64,000 nucleotides of DNA from the NCBI RefSeq assembly GCF_963576615.1, contig NC_088708.1, positions 68,654,672 through 68,718,671 of the forward strand, written 5' to 3'. Under the pieces are notes generated by a model, which saw only the letters and a list, made by a program, of their open reading frames with translations, did not search any database and was not told the origin of the DNA. Position numbers and translations under genes: made by a program. Below, in pieces: positions 39,201 through 51,200 of the stretch (positions within the stretch are counted from its first letter, which is position 1; each line of letters begins with the position of its first letter). This DNA is from Watersipora subatra. Taxonomy: Eukaryota > Bryozoa > Gymnolaemata > Cheilostomatida > Watersiporidae.

Positions 39201-42200
39201 TGAGCTTTTATTCAACAATGTTAAATATAGATATAAAAAAAAAATATGTCTTCAAATTCAGAACGAAATAAAAATTGAAAATGCCAACAAATTGCAAAGA
39301 AGGACACGTTTTATTATATCATCGCAGGTCAATTGCAAGCAATAGATATCAACTGGTAGAGATACTCCTCAATTATATTAAGTTTCTCGATGCTCATTTA
39401 TTAAAAGATCTTTGACAAGTTAGAGGTAAGTTGGCAGATTTATTGCATCCAAAAAATATTCGCTTGACCGGAAAAAGAGAGCAAAATGAAGGCGACATTC
39501 GCTTCGCCTTTAATGGGGCTAAATTTATCTTCCGAAAATTCTGACGAGCCATTTGAAAAATACACCGCCAGCCTCTATTTGAATGCCGCCTTCAATTGAC
39601 CGCCACTCTAGAGGAAGGGCTGAAAAATAGAGTGCCATAGCGTTCAATTAGAGGTTTTACGGTATGTGTGTACATATTCAGCATACCGTGTGTCATAAAA
39701 CACTCACCAAGGTTACAGTAATGTTGCCGAATGTACGATCACTTTCTGTGAGGCCAGGCCAATATCTCGTGCACTTTAGCTGTGTGATAGAGAATACATA
39801 AGCTTGATACAAACATTTAAAGCTATGAATGTCACTGATAACTGATGGTTGTCCACCAGCCTTTTAGATAAACCTTACAACTCTTCGTGACAGTATCTAC
39901 TGTTGTCTAGTTATGAGCATTTACGAAATATCTCTGTGAATTCAAGGCTGTACAAAGAACGTCTTATGTGCAAGTAAACAATATTAATCGATCAGCTTTT
40001 GTAACAAAATGTTTCTACCTACTACAAATATCCCGAAATATTTTGAAAGATTAGTAAATAAAAGCAAATATTGAGAGTTGTTCACACATTGACACTCATC
40101 GTTTAATCAGGACGGTAAGATATGAAACGTTAATATTAGTTTATATTATGTTTAGGGTAAGGAGACAGTAATAAATGAATGATAAGGCATAAGTGTTTGG
40201 GCAGAATCAGGAAACACTCCTAGTTGAAGTCATATTGTAAACCCGTGCCAATATTTCAAAGCCCCGTCTCAAGAGAGACAGTAAGGAACACTCCACCAGT
40301 TAAATACCAATATGACAATCAGTGTATACGCTTTTGTTGACATAGGAGGCAATATTGTGGTGGATGGCGTCCCCTTGCATTTAGCCAAACCAAGCCGATG
40401 CACAGCCTAGCCATCCCGAGTCAAGCCAAGCCACAGCCAAGCCAGAGCCGTACCGACTCAAGACCGAGCTGAGCCGGACCGAGCCGTGCCGGGTTTAACC
40501 AAACAGAACAAGGGCGGGGTTTAGCAGCTATATAAGCCCGAACAATTGCATGGCAGAGCAGAGCTGTTCTGGGCCTGTTCATTGCCTGTTACTTGATTCT
40601 TTCTTGTACACCTTGATGAACTAAGCAGAAATATATGTATTGTATTCATGCACGAGTCTTGTACTAGTGGAGGAAAGTGAAGGTCGCACAAAACCTTTAC
40701 AATATTATAATCATCACATGCAAATTAAGTTAGTGGCATACACTACCTACCTTGTTAGCCTCAAATTCATTGCAAGCCATTAGAATGACCCGCACATCAA
40801 CTTCCCATATCATCCGCCAAAAATCATTGACAGTGTTAGATAGGGGCGCCTGGGAGGCAATATATGCATTGCTACCATATATTCCCTGCAAGAAAATACA
40901 ACAATCATAAATTCCGGCATACGAGTCGACCCGGTGCATAAGTCAAGGTCTAAAGTTTGGTGTAAAAATCCTAGTTTTGACATGTATCTGCCGTATAAGT
41001 CGACCCCTTTCTCTGGCTCAAATCGTTTGATCACCAATAGTTCTGTTGGCATCAGAGGCAGGCGACGCATAGCTGAAGAAATGCCATTCAGAAATGCCAT
41101 CAGCAAAAGTGCCCATGTTTTTTGTGGCACTGGCAATATATACAACAATTAACAAAAGAACAAAAAACCAAAGTTCTAGTGAAGACAACAAGGCATAAAA
41201 AACAATATTATGAATTGTGTGGGTTTGTAGGCAGATACTATAAAAAAAAAGCATTAAATTTGAAAAAGAAAATTGTTTATCCAGAAGACAATCCTCGCGA
41301 TGACAATTTGAATGGTGAGGAGTGGGACTTGGTGTTTGATCCATCTCATGTTAAATATGATTACTAGTATTCCCACGACCAAACACGAGCGAAGCAAGTG
41401 TTTGGGAGCTTTATGATAAATGCATATGTGCACACAACTCCCGAAAACTATCCGTCAACGGCCGTAACCAAACCCTTGTACCGAAATCCCATCAAAAAAT
41501 TTAACCATTTTTGTGTAGAGTCGTTTAAGTATAATAATGATACAAAACACATATAAACCTATTTAAATATGTTACCAAGTCTTTGAAAAGTTGAGACAAT
41601 ATCCTAAAACTTACCCATTTGATCGGATAATGCATAACTAGACAGATTAATTTGGACTAAAATCACCATTAAAACCTGACAAGTCTGTTTTAATCAAAAT
41701 TAAGACCGGCAAATAAAACGCCAATAAATCCGTGTGACAGATAGTAGAACTATTAAGCTGTGAGCATTTCACGAGAAAAACGTGCACATTTCACCAGTCT
41801 ATGGCATTGTCCAATTGCCGAAGGTTTCTGTAATTAACGTAGAAGTACTGAAAGGTAATTGTTTCTTTTTTGCCGATTTTATTATTCAATTTGATTATTC
41901 AATTTTATAAGATTTAATTATAAGATCGAAGTATATAGTGACCGATGGTGTGCAATATATTAGTGTTATCATTTTTCTACAGATTTTGTTGATGATATTA
42001 CGGCTGTACCCAATATCGCGGTACTGCCAAGCCGTTTTTAATATCTACAAAATTAAGTAATAGGCCTACATTTTCTTATTGATATACAGCTATTTCTATG
42101 ACAACCAACTAAAATCTGTTTAGATTTTTAAATTCAGCATAATTCTTTGGATATAAATTCAGAAATCTAAATATCACAACTTTTTGATATTGGTTGCTAT

Positions 42201-45200
42201 GACATTTTGAAATGTAAACAAAATTGTTTACATTTCATTGGTTTTCATTTCTCAAACTTTAACACCAGTTTTTTCAGAACTATGTTTTCGCACTAACGGT
42301 AAACATGCATTCAGTTTATTGACCATAAAATCTGCTGTGATTAAGCTGGAATCAAATTTTTTTTTGCAAAATAACTGAGAATTTTCTCCTTCTGCTAGTG
42401 TAGATAACTCTAAATCTCACACACCCGACTTAAACCATGGTTTCTGTGATCATGACCCAGTTCTTCATTTTGCTATAGTTTGCAAAAAACTTCCAGACAC
42501 ACGTGAATGCTAATGTTTGCTTTCTGTTACAGATCGCTTTTAAAACCATTCTACATTCAACACAACCAACTTTCAAACTGTATATTACACAGCAGCTTGC
42601 CATTTTACTTCTAACATTGCATTTCTCCTATTGCAGGGGAGAGATAAACATATAATCTTTTCCTTTCATTATTGCTGTTTGTTGTACATAATAACACCCA
42701 CACCCAGTACATTACAGCTACCATTGCAGCTGACATTGCAGTTATCCTATTGCACTGCAGTGCCATTTGACTGCTAATATTGCATTTCTCAACCAGCAGT
42801 ACCCTTTCTTTTTTCCAATATCACTTTGGTCGTGGGCTGTATGACAGGGGAATTTTTAGTGTACAAGTTTATAAATAAATCCTTATATATCATATCATGT
42901 AATTTTGATTTGCGATGGTTTATGAAGTTGAATTTTATTAGAATTCGTGTCCTGAAAAATATGACCACTGTATAAGTTGAGGATGGATTTTAAGCTTGAA
43001 ATTTGGTGTCAAAATATCGACTTAAACACCAGAATTTATGGTAATATAAACATTGCTATTGTATATTCCCTGTGAAAACGGACAATACATATAAGCATTG
43101 CTACCATATCTTCCCTGTAAGACAATTCATATAGGCCATAAGCATTGGATAGAAATTGATCAATTGATTACTTTAAGTAAATGCATGTATAGTTGGAATA
43201 TTTTATGCAAAGAATTTGTGCTGTCAATACCGTGAAACCTCTACTGATACTGCTTCGACTTACAAAAGATGCTTTTAGATATGGGAGACTGAAAATGCTT
43301 TTATAGTTGGGCTCATAGTTGGGCTAGTTTGTTTAAAAAGCAGAACAAACAAACAAAAGAATAAAAAAATTTCCATTTCACTTTGTTGTGTTTATTATGA
43401 ATTTAATGAGTGTGTTTATTTTCGTACATTACATTTTCTCTCAGGTGTCAACTGTTGGGCGGCCTCGAACTGTTGCATAATTAGGAGTTATCATATACCA
43501 CATACACACAGAGACAACTTCGGTTTCTAGCAATTCAAATTCTGTGTTTTCTGTATGTTGCACAATTTTTTAGTTCGTGCTACTGTAAATATATCTTTCC
43601 ACGTATGTTCTAAACAAGTATTTATTCTGAGCAAAACATTACCGAGACAACAATCTAACACCCAACTCTTTTGACCTCCTACTTCCCGTGGTCTTTTCAG
43701 CCTCATTTAGACGGCCAATGCCAAAGGTAAACAAACAACAAGCATACCATTTGTAGTTTTTATTCGTTATTTCTCAGTTTTTCTTCTCATGTGTCCATTT
43801 CCATTGATTATCGAGTAATATAATTCCAACATGTATTTGTTACAGACTTTAACTATTAAATTAAATCTATATACATGTATATAAATCTTAACGTTTGTTA
43901 GCCTGTCATCCCTGTGTACGGTTATAACGATTAAACTAATCGGGTCTAATCTAGCAATGAAAAATCCACTTCACATAAGATTTGATCTCCGAACCTGCAG
44001 GCCTGAAGACTAACAAACTAAACCACTACACTACAATGTCTAACTGACCATGGTGATGAACGATTGTGACGACATTCATTACATCGGTTAAAATACTCGC
44101 GGTTAAAACGCTTGGGGTTATTAACTAGCACAGTTGATCGTTACGTGTAACGTAGCGATCAACTGTGATTTTTACGGTAACGTAAAAATCATTAAGCCAG
44201 TTTCAAACATGGCTTTTGTTTAGTAAAGATTTAGACTACCAGCTTACGAGGTCAGTTACTCAACATCATTGGATAATTACTTTATCTCCCGGGTAACATC
44301 GGGCAATCGCCTCATCTTTACTATAATAAGAGCCATGTCCGTCTATCCGTCTGGACGTTAAAAAGAGATTCGGCTAGTATATTTATAATTTTGACAAGTA
44401 TTATGTCCGAGTTTCTTAGGGGAATAAAACCGATTAGGACATTTATATGGTAGAATGCATTTCTAGTTACAAAACCTTTTACCTATAAGATGGATTATTC
44501 CGGAATGAATTAATTCCGCAAGTAGAGGTTCCCATGTAATCAACAATGAGTAACTGTGGCGTGATGCTAGCTGACCAAATGCGTCACACCTATTATTGCA
44601 CTGAAGAAAGGGTGTATACCTCGCAATGAGTAAGTGCCTTATCCTGTTAGGTATGCTAAGATGATCAGTGAGAGATATGAGGTAATGCGTCATTACAGTA
44701 TCAGGAGAACAATACGAATTACAGCATGATGCTGGAGATTACACTAGATTGCTAGTGTAATCTTATGCTCTCTGACCTGAACATAGTTAGCATTTATGTA
44801 GTCCGAGTTGGTCTTTTCAGCTAGTTGGCTTAGCTTGACTCTCGTTGCATCAACTGAAAAATATTTGTGAGAAAATGACACCGATAAGCGTGTGTCCAGA
44901 CAACATACAAAATTGGTGGTGACTTGAGCTCAGGTAACACGAATTTAGAAAGTTGCAACCATTTATTATGGCAAAAAAAAGTGGTATGGCATATAAAACT
45001 GGGACCTGGTTCACACTGGAACGTTGGCATAGCAAATGTATGTATTTTTTTTGCATTACACATGGAAAGATGATGATCAGTTAAATTTTGCAACAATGTT
45101 GAGCCAAAAAAACATTGGCTGCATCAAACGCAACATTTGTGGGCATAGTTACAGCATACTTGCTAATAAGCAATAATTCTCAAACATTTGATGTATTTCT

Positions 45201-48200
45201 ATAAAACAATTATCAATGTTTTAATAATTAAAGTTTGCTGTCTTTCGCAGTTTAAATGCCGAAAGGGACTTGAGTATAAACGAGTTCACCTGACATGAAA
45301 CATTCATAGAGATATCACAAATGTACTAGATTAACTAGAGCAATTAAAAGTATATTTACTAACATTACCCTGTTCAGCCACAAAGGTCGTACCAACCATG
45401 GATACAATGTCAATGTAAGTTCGGGCTGCACACATAAATAATTATTTATAAAAATTGAGTAACTGTGACAAACTTGGTCCACACAAACTTTAAACTGAGT
45501 CCATTGTAGACATGTTTATACTGAAGAGGTGCAAAAGGACTCGTGAGAAAGACCAGCTATGCTATGCGGCAGATTAACATGATTCTCTAACGACAGCAAC
45601 ATAATTTGAACACCCACTGTGATCAAGAGCCCACCTTTATTGCAACACAATGGCTTGCTCGCACAATCGATGCACAATTTAAATGCTGTGCATCTGACAC
45701 TGGTGTATTGAATTGACATCTTCACAATACAAATCAGTGAGTCAAAGGTCATAAGAAAGTCATAAGGACAAAGTTAGACTCCAGACGGACAAAGGACAGA
45801 CAATTACACACGGCAACTGTAGGCTGAACACCAAAGTGAAACACTATAACAATGTTTACAACAACTTGCCAATTCTTTAAAAGTGTGAAATAAAGGATGA
45901 CTAGACGGCGATGAACAAGAACATTGAGAGAAAGGAGTCTGTTAGAGTGCTTAGCAAGTAGGAGAATGGCTCAGGACTTCCTCAATGAAGCATTGTGAAC
46001 GGCCACAGCCAGTTGTATTGTTGACTTTGCGAAGGCATTTACACACTTCTACTTTCAGCTTATCAGGATGAATTCCTCCTCCTAATCTGCTATTTATAGC
46101 TGTTGATAACGGAGAGTTGGTAACGCTGTTGGTAACGAGGAGACCCGCTCACAGCCCCAATAGAGAGCGATTAAAAACTGAAAGCTCCATGGCTACCCTT
46201 TTAATTCCAGCAATAATATTATGATGCAACAGCCTCCATTGCTCCATAAGCAGCTCCATTGCTGACTCGAAGTAACCTCTAACCTCGGGATGAGCGATGC
46301 CTGCGTGATGACGCAAAACTATGCCATGAAAATGCACACGTCTGCTAGACACACCTTTGTTAATTCACGTAGTACATAAGATGGCTATAAACAAGAAGAT
46401 TAGATATTAGGGTTCTTTAATTCTTCTAATCGAATGCTTTACTTTTAGGTTAAAGAGTATCCATTGCTATATGGACACTTGCCACAATCTAAGGTGGTCT
46501 CCACCACAACAGTATCTCTAGCTAGTGCTTACTAGCATTATCATACATACTTAGCATATCTAGCTAGCATTACCTATTTATAATAGTAGCTATCTAACAT
46601 TAACTATCTAAAAATTGCCTACATATAATACTAGCTATCTAGCATTACATACAATGTAGCTAATGCTAGTTTTTTAACATAAACTATCTAATGCTAGCTA
46701 TCTGACATTACATATCCAATGGTAGCTATCTAACATTAGGTATCTAATGTTAGCTGTCACTTGTTTGAGCTACATGTATTTTATACGCTCTGCTAAAGCT
46801 ACAATTCCACATTAGGCAATCGAACTGCAAGAGAGAGAGAGAGAGGTTTGAGATATGTATTGTTACGTACAAGGGACGATGTCCCGGTATCTGTTTTTAG
46901 CTCGATTCTCTGCAATACTTCCAGCTGATCGGCTATACTCCGTCTCATTCTCAACTATTTGCTTTCCCTTCTCTCGAAGTTGCTATAAAAGATTATATAC
47001 TTAAAACAAGCTGCACTGGGCACATGTAATGACTACGCTGGGCACATGTAATGGCTACACGGGGCACATGCAGTAACTACACCGGGCACATGCAATAACT
47101 ACACTGGGCACATGCAGTGACTACACAAGGCACATGCAATGACTACACCGGGTACATGCAGGGACTACACCGGGTACATGCAATGACTACACCGGGTACA
47201 TACAGTGACTAAATGGGAGCGGAATTACTTCTGCACTAACTGATAAGAGAAAACACATGGTGAAATGGTTGTAGGCCAGGTAGCTTTATTTTAATCTGAA
47301 GTAATTTTTTAGTAAAACAACCTGTAATCCATCGATTGGTTTGTTTTCATATAACCAGTAGCACAGGTCGTTGACAAATGTGATATGTGATTTATCGCTG
47401 TTGTAGCTAAGTAGCAAACTATCCGCTTAAATAACTATAAGACTTCATGTTCTGGGCATTCTATTATCACCGCATTATTTTTGTCATGCAAGGCTTTTGT
47501 AAAGATCTGTTTAACATAGCCTCACATCCATTGTGAACACGAATCCTACTGCTGATAGAGTTATCAAACCCAATCTTTCGGGTATGCAATGCTAAAGAAT
47601 TCAGGTCTATTATGCGCCATTGCTATTGTAATGCTTTGAAAATCAAAAACCTTCATTACAACTCGATCGTTAGTTTGTTGTTTATCAAATAAGCGACAAA
47701 CTTTATTAGCTTGTCAAATAGGCTATATATAAAACCAAGGGTTTGTCTGTCTATCGCCATTCGTATTTCCAGTTAATAGCGATTGCTTAAAATACGTATG
47801 CTTGCATGCTTCCGTAATCTAGTGCGCCGTGAAAAATCATGTGTAATGATTATATGCACAATTATTCCCAAGTATGGCAAGGTAGCTGCATGGTAGCAGA
47901 TGCTAGTGCGCTTGGCTTTACATCCGTGCATCCCTGTGAGGTGCAATATTTTTTCCTAACGGTCTTAGCTGTCTTTTGGAAAACATGGCTCTTATTATAG
48001 TAAAAATTACTATGGTGAGTTACTTAAGTTTATTGGGTAAAAAAACTTAGTCAATAGCAGCTACATTACCTGTTACTGTTTATAAGTGGCTTCAGATCTT
48101 GAGTGAGCATATAGCAAAAGTAAAAAAAATTTTTAATAATCTGTTTTAGCAATGCTGCGAGCTTTTGAATATTTGAATTCTGCACTATGCGGACACACAC

Positions 48201-51200
48201 ACAGAAATAAACAAATACCTTCAATTAAGTCAAAATGGTAAATATTGTATATGTTGATTATAAATAAAAGCTAGTATGTATATAAATTAATGTAGATTAC
48301 TAAAACAGCACATGTGAAACCCAACTGTTAGCAGCTCTAAAGATATAAAAACAGTCCATTTTACCAATTTTTTTGACAGAAACACTGATATAAAGTCTTA
48401 CGTAGGAAGCAGACGGAATGCGTAATCAGCAGCCTTTAAACACACTAACGCGAAAAAAACCAGGCGAGGGAGGGATGCATTCTAAATTTAGTAATGATCA
48501 AAATATGAAAATGCTATTATTTTTTATCGAGCTTGTGAAATGCTTGTGTCAACCTTCAAATATGAGCCTGTTTGACTATCAAAACCCCAATACAGATGCG
48601 AGCTAGTGTAAACCAGCAAATACACGAGACTAGAGACTAGCGATAAATGATGGGCTAGGGAGTGTAAGTTGAAGGCTGAAGCAGGTACTTCCTTGTTTGG
48701 CCACAATGTTGACACTATACCAATTGGTAAACACTAGTGACTCTGAAGTAACAGTAGCTACTGTAGCATGAGGTCTCTAGGATATAACTCTACTTTGTCG
48801 CCTGCATGAGGAGCATCACCCAATCTACTAGGAAAAATTCCTGAAGGATCAAGGAAAGATCAACAGCAATTCAGCGAAGCATCACTCTGTTTCAGTAGCT
48901 ATAAAGGACTTTTTTACAGTTTACTGTGAACCAATTTCTTTTTTTCCTTTTGACTCTTTTTAACTAACTAATGCAGTTTGTTAGACAGAATGCTCAGGGT
49001 GCTATGACTAGCAGTTCTTTGTTTGTGCTATTAACTATAAAATGCATAACATGAGCCACTAGGAAATTCGAAGCGAGTTGTATAAATGTCACAGAGATAT
49101 TCCTACTACATGTATAGAGGTTACTCATTGCAGGTGCACATGGCCTAGTTTGTTCTCTAAAGCAACGACACACTGTTCTTTTTTTTAGTACCGTATATGT
49201 TTTTTTAAACATGATTATGAAATAAAATTGTGTGCAGTTATTGACAAAACAGTCTTATAATCTAAACAGCTAGTACATGCACCACTCTTCTTTTTACATA
49301 CAGAACTCACTAGTCATACATCTGCTCTGGTGTAAGGAACAGCTGCTATTGGTGGTTCGCACCAATAGTGTTCCAGAGAAACTGCCTTCTCACAGAACAT
49401 GCTCAAAGGAACCGATACAATGATGTGATTGAGAAGACAGGGAAAATAAATTTCATTTGGATGTTGAAGTTATGGCACAAATGTTGAGGATGGAGCTTGT
49501 AATACAGCTGAAGGACCCGGTAGTAGTTGCACGCGCACACGTACGGAGTTACAGCGATAACGCCTCAGCGCACCCTAAAGGATTGGCGATACACAATGAC
49601 AGAACTAGATTACGGATGGATACCTAGTGTAAATATATGCTGTGACTACGCACAACAATGCTATAAAGCAATGCTTGGGTCGACAAATTGGTGTCAGTCG
49701 TATGAAGGCCATGACATTAGAGAAATGTTGAGTATTGCCAGCATATTTATTATCTAATGTCGATCATCGACAATTTGTGATAGAAATAATGCTGTGCAGC
49801 TATTTGCATCGCTATATTTTATATAAGGAAAGAATGCTACAAATTAGCAAAACAAAAAGCCAAATACAAAAAACTACTAGGTTCATGACAAATCAAATTA
49901 TAGAATAAAGGGATTCAATTGCTGAAAGAATTACTTGAAATGTTTTATAAACAGTTCCAATTTGTACTAGTGAGCTTCATATAGCTATTATAAGTAGGAA
50001 TACCTTTGTTTCTATATAAATAGTTGCTTGCGCAAAGCCCTGTTGTCATCGACATTGAAAGGTGAGTCGTAGATAGAACTACCTAGCTTGCATTGGAAAT
50101 TAATAAAAGAGAATCGAAATAATTAGTGTTAGAATCAAATATTTCAGCCAATCACAGATGTGTCAGCTCTAACTCAAAGTAAGTACACCGACTTGTTTGT
50201 TTCAAAATGACAAATCGACAATGCTTCACCGAGACATCACCAACGCATTAGCTACGCAATATGATAGGTTAGAACAAATGCAATGTCTCAATATGGGTGC
50301 GTTAACTTTGTGTCAAAGAGCATTCGCTATGTTCCTGTTCCTGTTGCCTGTTCTTATGTATGTCATAAAACACTGCATGCATAGATTTTATGAATATGAA
50401 GTCATTTAAAAGCCAGCCCAGCATACACAAGTTTGGTCAATTTAATCTAACCCGTGATGAGTATGCATACAATGCCTCATACAACATACTGTAAGATACA
50501 TGAGATTCAGCACAAATGCTACGTCTCATGCGCCCCTTAAAATTCATGAAATTAAGTATATGAAATCAGTAAAACTGGTAATTTCTTGCCTTTTTAGAAA
50601 CAGATTTTGTGTGTATGTTCTATGAGGGTGATTATGTATTGATTACATTGGATATGACAAAGCTTTGGGAGGGAGAACAAGTCAGTTAAAACGGCATGAA
50701 AAAAACAATTGTTCTATTGCTCTAGGCAAGCACTCGTATGTGTGAGCAAAGGTTGACTCCCCCAGTAAAAAAAAGTGGTCCACGTCTTTGCTCTTTAGGA
50801 TATAAGGTAGTTTTGTCAACGTCTACAATTCATCTTTCAAAATCCTCACTGAAAGAGCAGGTTTCTGGTCACCAAGAGAAATAGTAACAGTAATTATGAT
50901 ACTCTATTGTGCTGGGAAACGATGACCACTATGAAACTATGATACTCTATAGTTTGCTGACCTATTGATTTCACGGCTGGAGAACTGTTCTACACGGTCT
51001 GTGTTATATCCAAAAAATAAGTATACAAAAATGAAATACACTACATGTAGTTCATATGGGGTACTTCTATAGAATATTAGAATATAGAACATAGAACGCA
51101 CATAGAATATTCTGGAGGTAGTTCATATAGGATGTATCTATGAGTCGCACATAGAATATTCTGGGGGTAATTAATATAGGATGTATCAATGAGTCGCGCA

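Noticed and set aside
43975-44052. tRNA gene candidate
   Set aside because: A-box and B-box similarity is present, but a cloverleaf with paired acceptor stem cannot be drawn, and a relative exists at 28375. A SINE relic is more likely.
46149-46352. 67-aa minus frame ([20 protein letters not shown]...)
   Set aside because: Unbroken but short, with no recognisable homology and not needed between phosphatase exons 2 and 3. It could be transposon debris.
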